Shown here: positions 1 through 12,878 of the stretch, piece by piece
How positions within the stretch are numbered: position 1 is the first letter of the stretch
Layout of the letters: every line of letters begins with the position of its first letter
NCBI RefSeq assembly: GCF_024868665.1
Contig: NC_079913.1
Coordinates: 7,607,819-7,671,818 of the forward strand
Reading direction: 5' to 3'
DNA length: 64,000 nt
Source: Triplophysa rosa
Taxonomy: Eukaryota > Chordata > Actinopteri > Cypriniformes > Nemacheilidae
Position numbers and translations under genes: made by a program
The notes under the pieces: model-generated
Told to the model about the DNA's origin: nothing
Databases searched by the model: none
What the model saw: only the letters and a program-made list of their open reading frames with translations

Positions 1-83
1 TACACATTCTATTAAGGTTATTTCTAAAATGATGCTATTGTAGTGCCATTGAGGACATTTTCCGCATTATAGGAGCCAACTCT

Positions 84-413
84 TTAAAGGGATAGTTCAC
101 CCAAAAGATGAAAATTCTGTCATCGTATACTCGCTCTCCTGTCATTGCAAACCTGTATGATTTTCTTTCTTCCCCAGAACACAAAGAAGATATTTTGAAG
201 AACGTTGATAACTGAACAACGCCGGTTCCCCGATCACTTATATTGTATGGAGACAAAACCAATGCAAGACAATGGGTACCGCCGTTCAGTTACCAACATT
301 CTCCAAAAAGATCTTCTTTTGTGTTCTTCAGAAGACAGAAAGTCATACAGCCTTGACAAGAGGGTGAGTAAATGGTGACAGAATTTTCATTTTTGTGTGA
401 ACTATCCCTTTAA
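84..413. mobile_element. Angel-like palindromic MITE
   Basis: The two ends are inverted copies of a TTAAAGGGATAGTTCAC motif (left end at 84, right end finishing at 413). The inner sequence is also roughly self-complementary: the 'CAAAGAAGAT' block at about 182 is mirrored by 'ATCTTCTTTTG' at about 311. Flanking TTAA fits the target preference of this family. The termini match what I recall of the zebrafish Angel-type MITEs, so the family name is from memory. It has no coding capacity. A related element lies at 42975-43255. Confidence 0.7.
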
Positions 414-3400
414 TTCTAGTCGTGGAGCTACGCAATACAGCCGCAGTGAAGTATGCAAGATCGTCATAGTCTACTGCATCCTTCACAGCTCAGCACTTGC
501 CTACAACTGCCTCGTAATCCTGGGAATTGCATTGTGCATATTCATTTAGCACTAATTGTGCCAGTTACCTCATTTCCATAATTTCTTTAGTGAATTGTGC
601 TTAAACACAATAAATATACTCATCATTGGCTGCAATTCATCCTTAGCAAATCCCCCATCAAGGATGTTCAGAGATTTAAAATAATAACAATAATAGCATT
701 GATCAGAACATGGATGTAGACACGCCTCCCTGGACAGACCAAATCATTTCTTACAGAAATGTCGTGTCAACTCGGCAGGCGGCCAGGTGGGATTCTCAGT
801 ACAATACCGTTGGGTGCTGCGGGAAAAGAGAGTAATATTACTTCATCGCCAAGTAATATTACAACTCCATCCCCATCTCTTTTCCAATCTAATACTTTCC
901 ATCCACTTTGACTGCTGAAGCTGCATTTTCAATCAGGCGTTCCAAGAATTACTCCAAATTAGGGTGCTAAGACCACCTATTGTTAGCACCCCTCACCTCG
1001 AGCGACCTTTCATGCTATTGTGCAACACGGATGAGACAACACAGATGAGACAAGGTCCACAATGAGGGTGACACACACTCGCATTTGTGTCAAGTGTGGG
1101 AAAAGTGCAACTTCTTGTGAGCTTAAGGAGAACAGAAAGATAAGATTCGATCACAGCAATACACAGTGACGAATGTGTGCTCCTTAAACTATAATATGGA
1201 TTCAAGAGTGCAGTTTTCTTTGCATTGTCGGCGTATTTCCTATTGAAAAGTAAGCTTTAGGTAGGACATATTGATAGGCCTGATTGAAAAAATAGAAAAG
1301 TATTTGTCACGCAACCATGCTTTGTTATCCATGAATATAAACAAAAAAACATTTTGGTCAGTACATGGGGTGCACTAGCGTATGGATGACCTCAAAGTTA
1401 ACACACATGGACACAAAGCTCTAACTCCACAAGGTCCTTAAATATTAGATGGCAGAGATGTGTTAGAGGAATGGAATTGAAACACTGCGTCATAAAGAAG
1501 AAAAAAGAGCATCTCTCAGGGTCCATCGTGATAGTGCAATGGAAATCTCCGGGACGGAAATGCGACACCCCAGCGGCTTTAGTCTAAGATTTTCCTGCAC
1601 GCAACAGGCGTATTGTATTTTTAGGGCAGATGGGACACCTGTTAGATGAGGACATTAAGGGTAAAAGATGCCCCCTGGAGGGTGGAATGTGATGAAAGCC
1701 GAACGCCACTGAGAAGGAGAGAAAGAGCGAGAGACACCTCCTTTAGATTTATTCCGAGTGTCCTTGATCCAGCTCCAAAGCCGGGCTAGCTGGCACATTT
1801 ACGCACACGAGTGATGATCAACGTCCTCAAAGATGTGGCGACGGGTCAAAGCCTCGGACGCCAAAAATAACATCCCCCAAGGTATGAATTGACAATGCTT
1901 ATATAAGAAAGCACATCAATCAATTTCATTAAACGAAATGAGAAGTCTGGCACAAGAGCGGAAGTCTGAATGACATCAGAACATTTTAAACGGAGCCCAC
2001 GGCTCTGGTCTGGCAGAAAGAGATTTGTGAGTGAGTCACGACGCACCGGAACCCCAGAAAAGGATGCCGACACAGACCTTGCAATTTAATGCAAAAGAAA
2101 AAATACATTTACAAATAATACAGTTGGCCCTAAAAGTCAAAAGCACATAGGATATACACAAAATTAACCATTAAAAAAATGGGTAAAATTTATATCCAGG
2201 AAAAAAAGAATATATATAAGTGAAAAAATATTTGAGGGTTCTATTTAAGTAAGCATCGTTGTATCCTGTACCTCCTGTGTACAAATAATATAATCATATT
2301 TTCCAAAAAGGAACACAAGGATCACCAAACTTGTAGGAAATCCGCAAGTTTGAGTGCATAGAATAGAATAACCACATACAATAGTTAACCGTATTTCACT
2401 GTATTGCACTGCTTTCTCTCAAGATTATTGTGGATACAGTGCTGTATATATACACAACAAACCACCAGTAAAGATGGCTTTATAATGGCACAGCTAGACA
2501 GAGCGTACATTTTTTTTTTAGTCTTAACTTCACATTGACCCTTGAAACCATAGTGAAAATGAAAGACATTTCTTTTAACTTAAAGGAACAATACAGCATT
2601 TTTAGGCAGATCTATTGACAGAAATACAATATAATATACAAAACTATTTCTTCAGAGGTGTATAAAGACCTTACGTAATGAACCATTAAGTTTGTAATAC
2701 CTTAGAATAAGCTGTTTATATCTACATACAGAGCAGGCCTACATCCATTGAATTCGCCGCCATGTTTTGTACAGCAGCCCTAAACTGACCTTCACGTCTA
2801 GAGATTACAGATTCATTCTGAAATACAACCAGCTTCACAAACCTCACAGCTATCCTTACAATCCTCCTCAAAACTGATCAATTCTGTGTCGAGGGAAGAA
2901 AAACTATTTAGAAACTCCACCGGTAGACAATTGTGACACCGGTCAAACAGAACTGCAACACAAGGGCCAGTTTGCTGTGTGTTGGCAGATGTGAGAAATG
3001 GCACTTTTGAGGTGGGTGGGACGGAGCAGTTATGTCCTTGTTTCTCTCTCTCTCTCCGACCTCATTCCAGTCTTATGGCGTCTTTACACAGGCGAGTTAA
3101 GGCGTCTCTGTGGCGGATTAAATTTCTGTGTAAAGACGACATTATTTAGCTGCTGCTAAGTCATTATTGACAGAAGCCAATTCCTCTTCACTTCACCTGC
3201 TGCAAATAAAGAAATGGCGAGGCGGGCGGCATATGGGTACCCAAATGTGTCTATGCATTTCTCTTCTATTGTGCATCAAAACAAATTGACTGACTATAGA
3301 TGTGCTGGGCATTTCGTACCCTTGCAATCTCACGACCCACCAAAGGCCGCTGATGTTCGAATTTACCAAAGAGTCACAAACCAATTAATACCAATACAAA

Positions 3401-6400
3401 TTAGCAGAACTGAGTTTGTCAACAGGTTTCTGTAAGGGCTGGGTTTTGGGTAAGGATATTGTGAATAATGTTAAAAACATTGATATGGCTTGAAAGTTGG
3501 TGTTGTGTGCATTCAATAAGTAAGTTTCTCTTTTCCACATCTAGAAATAATATTGTTCATATTTCTAAAGGGCAGTGGAACATTTTCTCAGATTATACAA
3601 ATTATGCCTAGACCTGCATTAACCTTTATAAAACGTGTATCTCCCCTGAGAGTCCATCTTAAATCTAGCAGACTCTCACTGATGTTAAGGTCACATGATG
3701 GGGAGTGCAGCATTTCAGTGCCATAAAGGACAGCAGCTGACTGCCCTCCGATCCCATTTTCACTTCATCCGAGGAAACAGCATGACCACTTTAAAATGAC
3801 AGTGTTTGACTGGCTATAATCGCCCGCTGTCTTTAAATGAAGCCTGTGGCTGACCTATTAATCTTAGTTTGACCTCCTAATACACAGGAAAAGCAGAACA
3901 CACACCCTATTTAAAGACTGATTAGCCTGTTTGGTTATCCCCTGATGCAATATTAGAACAAAAAATGTATCCCTTTAAGTTATTTACACACGCTTTTGCA
4001 CGTTGCAGACAATGATAGACATGCAACCTAGTGATCTAAACAAGTAAGTTTGCCACGAGCCGAGAGAGAAAAAAGCTCAACTAAAAAACAGCAGCTCATT
4101 TCACAGATGAGAGGGGAGGAAGGAGGCAGGCCGGCGCTCCACATGAGACAAGACTGCCAGTGCATTCACATCCCCGTCTCAGCACACTCTCCTGTCTGCA
4201 GTTGCGGTCGCTATGGAAACCGTTCCCAAGGCTCTGCAATGTCCCCGAATGGAAAGAGAACAGTAAGGAGAGATAAAAAAAAAACTCTAATGCACATCAC
4301 CAAGACAGAACTCGGGGACTAGAGGAAAAAAGGTACAAGGATGTGACACGCACACTCGCTTACATGTTTTAGAATTAGATGCCTGATGCTTTACAGGTTA
4401 CACGGTTGGCAAGACCATTTAAAAGATCATTTTAGGCAATTTGTGACAAACTTATACGTGTCATATTTTTCCACTTTAAAAAATATATATCACGGCCCAT
4501 TATGCAGAAAATCAAGATATCCGCAAGTTGATTTTTCAGACAAGCATAAACACCTGGGTCTAACATTCCTGTTCGTTTGAGCATAGTGACCATCTTGTCA
4601 CATCAACACTGATACAACCAATGGTGTGAGTTTGGGGGCGGGATTATCTGTTTGAACATCCAACAACAGACACGTGGATTGTTCGGATTCTGTTTTAAGA
4701 CGAACATTATTTGTAAGGTGTTGGTGACAAAAATTACACATCCGAAGTGAATTAAATTAAGATGTAAGTAAAAGCGATCTGTAACGCCATCTATGCTAAC
4801 CATAAAAATGGCAGGATAGTTTATGTACTTTTCTTTACATGCCGAATGTCAAACTGACATTTCCCACGAAATCGTACCCGACAGCTGAAATTCTAAATCA
4901 TTATTATAAGCTGACCATTGCGAATCGGGGGAAGTAGACAGTTGTCAACACTGATTTGTGTGTACTTGCTCAAGAACAAGATTGCTCAAGATTTTTGTTT
5001 TATTTTTTTTACCAAAATTACGGCTTGCAGGTTTAATTAATAAGAATCAGTGGGAGCTCAAATACAAGTAATCAGATGAAATATGGAAACCTTGGCTTTT
5101 GCGAAGGCAAGCGGTTCCATCTGACTTGTTTCAGTCTGCGAGAGCGGCATGCTGTGGGTCTGTGCTGCAGCACTGGGTAATTATGTAGAGGTTAACGAGG
5201 CTGACTTCCCTGACGAGATATGAATCACAGAGCATACAGAGACTCCAGGGTCTGCGTTTAGGCTATTTATACTTTATTTTCCTTCAACATGAACATAAGA
5301 CAAACAATTTTCAATCGTGGCTCATACAGAGGACAAATAAAATGCCGGAATTTTTTACATTTTAATTTATTTAACAGATGCTCATTACCTTTTTTTAAAT
5401 CGTATAATTATACATTTAGTTCCCTCTTTATGGCTGTGTCTCTTCACTGATGTTTAAGAGTAGACATACTCATATGAACTTCCAGGGAACGTTGAACGTT
5501 TTTGCATTTTGATAGAATGTTATTGCATAGGATAACAAAAATAAAAGCAGTTGTCATTTAAAAGGATAGAGCTTTTCTCAGGGCTAACTTTGTAATGGCT
5601 TTTGATACACTTTTTAATGTATTACGTCACTTCTCGTGTTCATAGAAGTGCCCTAGCAAACTAACCACATGTGTAGCTTATCTTTGTATTGAGTGAACTC
5701 TGTCCCTTTAAGAAAATGACTGGCATCCATGTCAAACTCATTCATTCATTTGAAACTCTTTCTCATGTCTTAAATGTTGGCGGTGACACTAAACTAAAGT
5801 AAACGGGTAGCTGTAAATGGTCTCAGCAGGGCACTGACATTTACCTCTGTTTCTGTTTGAACTGTTGAAATGTTCCAATGGTCTTGGATCAAAGGTAAAA
5901 ATAACATCCTGTGAGGAATACAGCATTTTTTGTTTTCAGCCAATAGAAACACTGCCTCCTCTGGGCGGGAGCTTTCGCCACCACAATTTAGCGTAAAAAA
6001 CAAGCCTCTCGTTCGCCTGCAGCGCATGTTAGACATTATCATTAATAGCGTTGTCAATATGGATATTTCTCTTAAACAAACGTATCGGTTCACTTCAGAA
6101 GACCTTTGCTAAAACCACGGAGCCGTGTCGAGCCGTTGTCTTTTTTGGAGCTTCAAAAAATTGCACCCCATTCACTCCCATTCTACCGCTTGGAAGTAAA
6201 AGGATACGTTGTGTTATAGCTCCGACTGCATTATTCTTCAAGAAGAAAGTCACATTCACATAGGATGCCTTGAGGATGAGTAAAACAGAGGGAAATTTGG
6301 ATTCAAGCCTGAAGTACCGCTTTAATGGGTCGAGTCCTATGTGTGTCGCGCTCTCAGGCCTCTCACAGATGAACTGTCCCGGGTTCGGCTGTTGCGTCCT

Positions 6401-9400
6401 TGACACAGTTAACGAGCCGCATCAGAGTCCGATTCCTCCCTCCCGAAGTGTCTCCTTGACAACGATAGGGCAGGGGCCAATCAGATACCTTCCGCAATCT
6501 CTCATGGGTGGCGAGGGGGTAATGGAGAATGCAGAAAGATAAGTTGAAGGGGCACTTTGGAGTTTGGGGGCCCAAAATAGATGTGACACAACATCTTTGC
6601 AACTGCCCAGTTAGACTAATGAGGCAAGGTTGAAGGGGAGGGATGCTCCCAGAAGAGCGCACGCTCACGTCAAAGCCCCTGCCCCTCACACCCGTGGCCT
6701 ATTTCCGGTACAGAAATTCATTAAATGGTCATGGAAAGGAGGCTTTAGGGCCTCAACTAGGTCAAGGCAAAATATTGAGCTCAAAGAATTCAGCTCTATA
6801 TCAATTTGTCAGCTGACCCAAGCCTGGACTTGTCATTTGTCACAGCTGTGTGTTGTTGTTTTTATTTTTGGAGAAATCCAGGTAGAACCTTAAAACAGAC
6901 AGCGCCACAAATGTTTTCAGTGCAAAATATCAGTACACCTAGCCAAGTACCACATGACATTGGCACTGTGCTGACATTTAGAACAACAGTGTCATTGTTT
7001 TTATACAAGTTCTATGAACATTAAGTTAGTTTAAGATCAAAAATGGTCAATTAATCCTTATACCTTTCTCAAACAAGAAAACAATTCAAAGTAAAAGTAT
7101 TCGTGTTTTAGTTTAACACCATTTAGCAAAACGAAGTGTGATCAAGCAGTGATCACATTTTACATTTAGACCAACATTGATTGGACCAGTTACACTGTGA
7201 GTGCGGTTATAATGGATGTCAGAAAGTACAGTGGGATAAGCCGAACAGCAGGTTTGCTTTTATCAAGTCCGATCAAGCTCATAAGAACATGACTCCATGA
7301 CATTTCACTGACCTTTTCTTCCAGCTGAACAGAGTTCACATAGGTGTGGCCACACACAACGCCACAGGCACCTGTCTCTTCCTGTCTCAGTGAAGGTCAA
7401 AACTACAGACTTCACAAAACTATGGTTTTGTGGATATTAGGCATTATTTAGTAAAACCTCCATTGCCAAGTTGGAAAATGCAAATGTAGAGAGGCCCTTT
7501 AAAATAACCGGAAGAGGAAGAAAAGTGAAAAGGTGGAGGGGAAGAAGTCTAACCTTTGTCTTATGTTAGAGGTGTTTTTCCTTAGGACTAAAAGACAACC
7601 TTCAAACATTCAACAGCTGGTTCACGAAAGCTTTTTAATGTTCTCTCCAGAACATCTGTCAAAACAATAAAACAAATGGTTAACGTGGGACAAACAATAC
7701 AAGATTACATTAAAAGCAATGGAAATTTTATAAAAAACTTACAGCATTCAAACTCCTTTACTGGTTACCAGTGTCTTACATTTTGATTTCAAAATGTTTC
7801 ATGTTGTTGTCGCTACACACCCCAATATGATTACAAGATCTTAATTGTTGTACATAAACACTCACTGAAAAGAGGCGAATAAGCCTTTAATAGTCACTAT
7901 GACAACCGGCATGCTGCCGCCTCTATTACTAAAATCTATATCAAAGTTTAGCTGTTGACTATAAACGTTTAAAAAAATGTTTTATTTGTTATACACACAT
8001 GCATGCACTCTCTGATTATTTCTGATTGCATATCACAATTGTTTATTGAATTGGGTCTTCTGGCACACATTTACGATGTAGTTTTCTAATTAAACCAGTA
8101 GTGAGTTTAAGATTATGTGAAGATACTATTATAAAGTAAACCCCAAGTTGTTTTATGTGAGGGAAAGAGATTTGTGCTATTATGTTTGTGCTATTGTATT
8201 AAAATAATTTACTTTTTAATCTAACTCTTGCCTACAACCTTATCACACCTGCATGAATTGTTTCGAAATAAAGTCTTAGGGTAGGTGCGGATTAAAGATA
8301 AACATATCTTCTAAAATGAACGAACAAGCCCTTTAAGATGCAATTTATACTTGTAATTTTGCTTGTCAGAATAATGGGAGAAAATCTGTCAAATGGATTG
8401 CGGAGAGACGGACCCTCCCGCAAGGCCATGCAGGGGACCAATCAAGACTGGACGTGTGGCCTCACTAGAGAGGTCCATATCAATCATAACGCTCAGATCT
8501 CTTACACATCGGGCCAGGGTCCATCCCCACCATCTATTACACTTGCAATACTCAAATGAATCTGGTGACAGATGAGTTTATTGGGGGGAAAAAAGAGGGA
8601 AAATAAAGAAACGTGGAGAAAGAGGCAGACCAACCTTGCTTTTCTTGAGGTGTATGTCCATATTTGTGTAATTTGAAACGTTCGTCATGCCTCTCTTACA
8701 AATAACAGGCAACACTACAACACAACACGACTGCTGCTGTTAACAGGACTTCAAGCTTACTTTAATGTGGTCAATTAGCGCCACCTGGAGGCGTAAATAA
8801 TTAAAAGCGTGCACCTGTTGGTCACATGGGTGTTTTATAACGTCCTGTGCCAAAAACAGAGCTGTGAGTCAGGAAAGGAACAACGTGTTCCTGTGCATAT
8901 AACAACCATATACCAAGCGAGACAATTAGAGGAACTGCTGAGCAGCAGTTTCTGTTTACATTTCATTTGTTGTGCTTTGTGTACCTATTACACACATCCC
9001 TCACCACATGGTTTTATTAATCTTGTCCAGTATTTCAGGAATGTTTTTAATCGTGTATGGACTCAGAAATGTCCTTGAAAAAGTTAACTTGATATTTATA
9101 CCAACACTATACTAGGATTTATTTCAAGTATTTTAATAAAAGTGCTGGGGGTTGTTTGATATCCCATACAATGAGCATAAAGCCTTTATACAGTAAGGGG
9201 ATTCAAATGTTGTTTAACTTTATGGTTAAACCGTATACTGGTTTTACTGGAACCCACAATGATGTGTGGGTCTATATGGGTAATGTGTTGATGAAATGGG
9301 AGCCAGAATACACTATAAATCGTAATTATGTAATCGTTTGAATGTCAGACTAGATGGTTCATAATGTAATGTAACAGACGCCATTGGCCTTCTATAGTTT

Positions 9401-9850
9401 TTTAGGGACTTTGTGAAATTCAAAATACTTCAAACTGACCCTGTTTACCACAAAAACATGTTGCTAAACTTTACAATTATCTCCTGTATTTGTATTTCTG
9501 TCCTCATCTGAGCAAATGGGACCAGCTGCAACCCATTTAACAACAGCTGATATCAGTGTCCTTCCAATTTTGGTCAAATTCTGCATAACTCCCTCTGTGA
9601 TGCATGCCATTACTAACGTGTACCATTTTCTTCTATTCCGTTGTTCAACTGAAAAAAAAAAGTAACCTATTTAAATGGGGAAATAAAAATTGACTCAATG
9701 GTTGGCAGTAAACAAAATAGTTTAATAATTAATACAACCAGTATTTACAATATTAAAAGCTTTTCACAAAAAATGATTCATACCACAGAATTTTATAAAG
9801 TTAAACAAATTTTCTAAACTATTATTTTAGCAGTTACCACATGTAAAATT
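414..9850. other. Gene-poor stretch, no firmly supported gene
   Basis: Open frames here are short and without recognisable domains. Several blocks are less AT-rich and lack repeat character (about 720-1000, 3010-3230, 3690-3930, 5090-5240, 6330-6700, 8330-8570). They could be conserved non-coding elements, but conservation cannot be judged from one sequence. About 2080-2800 is AT-rich and 3'-UTR-like if read on the minus strand. A weak candidate terminal exon at 2813-2883 (minus) is treated in the findings. Confidence 0.5.
6105..6300. repeat. Probable interspersed repeat fragment
   Basis: The stretch runs from 'CCACGGAGCCGTGT' to 'TTGAGGATGAGTAAA'. It resembles a common short cyprinid interspersed repeat that ends in a 'GAGGGTGAGTAAA' motif, the same tail seen at 43238-43250, about 50330-50342 and about 53674-53686. 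Recognition is from memory. No terminal repeats or target duplication were established. Confidence 0.35.
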
Positions 9851-10410
9851 ACCCAACATTGTTGATGAGGAAGCCATGGGCTTTGACCGCGTTGGACAGA
9901 CAGCTGAGAGCCACCGAGGAGGATCAACAAACCTGTAAAAGTCTCTCAAACACACATGCTTCCTATGGTATAACAGTGCATGCACATTTCAGAAATTATA
10001 TTACGACGTTACTGCAACGTTTTCGGCACTTACACCACGTACACCTGAAAGGGTGAAGCGGTTTTACCTGCAGGCCACGTGGTGATGACCACGCTAGGGG
10101 CGGGCGTTGCATACGTCATCGCGCAGCTGTGACGCAGTGCGTCCGGCCTCCCTGTGTTGGAGTCTGCGCAATGCTGTGAGACAAGGAGAGCCGATGAATG
10201 AAACCACATTCAATTCAAAGGAAAATTCATACATTGTACGCTGAAAGTCTTGACACAATATCGTCAATAAAACATATTGAGCATTTCAAGACACTGTACA
10301 GGGGAAACAAAAGCATCGTAATGTTCACGCACATATTACGGTCTATGGTAAGATCACAGCGTCGTGGCTTTCTTTCGACGAAAACAAGTCAGGTTTCGGT
10401 GACCACATCA

Positions 10411-10881
10411 TCAGATTTCATTCCTGAAGAAAACGTTCTCGAAGTCTCTTTGTTGGAAGTCTAAAGACCTGACGTAACCCAAGTCTGAAGATGAGATGTT
10501 CCCTCCATTTGGAACATGACTCTGCATTGTAAAAAGAGGCCTTACATCATACGCCTCCATTGAAACCTTCAACTGCTCGGTGTAAACAAGGTCCATTAAG
10601 TACTGTGTAGTGTTTTTTGGTGCCATGGCACCAGGGGGTACAGAAGTTTGATTTCCAGTAGATAATTCGACAGAATCTGCCCACAGCTGAAACTTCCGTG
10701 CTGACCACGAGCGGATCCGTTGTCTCCTCTCGTTATAAGAACCGTATATTCTGGCATTGGCATTCCCCTTATACGTGCGCATAAATGTTCTTCTCTTTGA
10801 TTTCGACCACTTCTTATTTATAGATGTTGTGCTCATGTCTTTCTCATAGCGTCCTTCCATGGCCATGATTTCAAGGTACAT
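10411..10881 (-). CDS. ccer1: CCER1-like protein (intronless)
   Basis: This single open frame of about 156 aa runs from an ATG at 10879-10881 to TGA at 10411-10413. A shorter start at 10858-10860 sits in a strong GCCATGG context and would give 149 aa. The N-terminal third is very basic (a KKWSKSKRRTF-type stretch, many Arg). The middle holds an APKNTTQYLMDLVYTEQL segment that resembles the PNTTQFIM segment I recall in mammalian CCER1. The C-terminus is Asp/Phe rich. The Glu-rich tract that gives the mammalian protein its name is missing, and the protein is much shorter. Being intronless and lying directly next to epyc on the same strand matches the human CCER1-EPYC arrangement, and this synteny is the best support. 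Mammalian CCER1 is a spermatid nuclear protein; a similar role here is inference. The upstream sequence to about 11100 is CpG-containing and promoter-like. Confidence 0.62.
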   Translation of the reverse strand: MYLEIMAMEGRYEKDMSTTSINKKWSKSKRRTFMRTYKGNANARIYGSYNERRQRIRSWSARKFQLWADSVELSTGNQTSVPPGAMAPKNTTQYLMDLVYTEQLKVSMEAYDVRPLFTMQSHVPNGGNISSSDLGYVRSLDFQQRDFENVFFRNEI

Positions 10882-10890
10882 TCCAAACAA

Positions 10891-12520
10891 GAAAAATGTC
10901 GGTTGTTACCCAAAGAGTTCAAAATATCCAAGTATCACGGCGCGAATAAAATGAAGGACTCCAAATCGTTTTCTTAAAAAATACTAAAGACAAAACTTTC
11001 AGCTGCTTCCTCTTCTCCAACGAAAGAAAAATGTGGCTAGATAACGTCTGCATCGCGTACTTATGGAACTTGCGGAAGTGACGTATCTTTCTTCAGCGAA
11101 TCAGCATTCACCTTTGTCTTATTCGGCGGTAGGCCATTGCATTTGAAATCGCTCACAGATCTCTCTACTGCCACCTCAGTATTGGAGAGACCCTTTAAAT
11201 ATATTTTTTTGTTATTGAAACGTATCCGTAATCTCGTTAATAATTTGCCAACAGGATTCTATAAAGTACAAAACAAAATACGGTGAACGATTTATTGATA
11301 TTATATACGAACAAACAGTCGGTAAAGCAAACTGAATTGTCAACACCGAAGGGCGTTTTTGTATTCTTGCACCGCCATTTACAATACAGCACAGCCAGCG
11401 GTTTTAGTCCAACCGTTTTGGAACAACAGTTTCGGGACGCGGCTTTGTAAACATGACAAGTGATAACGTAAAAATTACCGAGGGCACATCGAGTCTCATT
11501 TTAGTGAGTATCGAGATTACTAACGTTTTTGTTGTCGAATTTATTGTGACATCGTGCGAGAAATTCATTGGGAAAATACCCTCGATGCATGCTGCTCATT
11601 GAGTAGACATGTGCCGATTTGAGACAAAGACAGCTGATACACAACGACGGGATGATTTTCGAGGCCGATAGTGATGGAATGGCTGTGCTTATCACCGCAT
11701 TTAAAATACGCATATTTATGAGGCTTTTAGGTGACAATGGGCGGCTTTATTATGAAAATAACGCAGTGGTCAGTCGAACGACTATATGGCACTGGACCGA
11801 AGGGGCTATTATAATAAATGTATATAGACAATCCATGTTTCTCAACTTATAAAGTCTCAAAAATTGTCTCGTTTTTAGGAAACCATTCAGACAGGCCATT
11901 CACTACCCCCTAATTTACATCAATCTACGACGTGTTTCCACTGACCATTTTGCTCTGAGAGTGCATTTTAGTCTATTAGAAATAATAAATTAAAACTATA
12001 AAAAGACTTTTTACCAGGACATTTAGCCACGACAGTGCGTACATCTAGCATATTAACGTTACTTAATGAAGAAGAAAATATGTAGCCTTTTATTTCCTTA
12101 TTTCCTGTGTATGTTTCAGGTATCACCATTCACAGATGTGGATTAAAGTGTCGATCGTCCCTCGATATCACCGCCCCTACTGTGAAACTACAGTTTTACT
12201 AAGAAACGGCGTTGAAAGTCATACATTTTTTTTAAAGCAGCATATCCTGAAAGGTATAATGCGCATTTTCATTACAGTTATAAAGGAACAATTCTGTGTT
12301 CATGTAGTTTTGCAACTTAATACAACATCTGCATCCTCCCTTACGAATATAAACTATGATTTCACTACAAATGTGTTGTTGTCTGTTTCAACTTTAAATG
12401 TATTATTATCACTGTATAAATTGCTATATTTAAACAAACCTATTAAAACAGGTTTCGTAATATTTATAACGCGTACATCCGGGCTAACCACTAGGTGGCG
12501 GTAAGTACACGCAGGCCGCC
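10891..12520. other. Intergenic region between ccer1-like and Myb/SANT-like genes
   Basis: This is a head-to-head interval between the minus-strand CCER1-like gene and the plus-strand Myb/SANT-like gene. The parts at about 11030-11180 and 11340-11640 are CpG-containing and promoter-like. A small plus-strand candidate exon (11453-11503, ATG then a good GTGAGT donor) and a candidate acceptor at about 12120 are seen, but no convincing protein follows. The rest shows nothing recognisable. Confidence 0.4.
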
Positions 12521-12565
12521 ATGAACGAGCAACAGAAAAACGTAAGCCTCCATTTTCTCATCTAG
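12521..12565 (+). other. Upstream ORF in leader of the Myb/SANT-like gene
   Basis: An ATG in a near-ideal GCCGCCATGA context opens a 14-codon frame that ends in TAG 25 bases before the main ATG at 12591. It would be expected to reduce scanning to the main start. The alternative reading, a short first exon ending AAC|GTAAGC at about 12541, is out of phase with the known second exon. Confidence 0.4.
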
Positions 12566-12590
12566 TGCTCTTCGCTGGTGCACTAGCGCC

Positions 12591-12846
12591 ATGAGTAGCG
12601 CACTTGATGACTCAAAGACAACAGAGTTAAGTATGGACCACGAACTCTACACTGTACAGAGTCCTTCTGAGGATATTAAAGATGGCCCAGATCATGCAGA
12701 ATACATTTATAAAAGTAAGTAGTATGTCGTTTGATGTTAATATAGAACATTTAAAGACACATTTATTGGCCTAAATGACCAATTTAGCAATGTGCTCACC
12801 CCGTGAATTTCAGGTAGTTACAAACCACGTGCCATGCGTTATTAAC

Positions 12847-12878
<32 letters not shown>

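Noticed and set aside
6095..6689. Overlapping minus-strand frames of just over 100 codons
   Set aside because: Overlap an interspersed repeat and show no domain, signal peptide or splice context.
11501..12504. Open frames of 77-122 codons near the Myb/SANT-like gene
   Set aside because: No homology recognised, and composition is that of AT-rich intergenic DNA.
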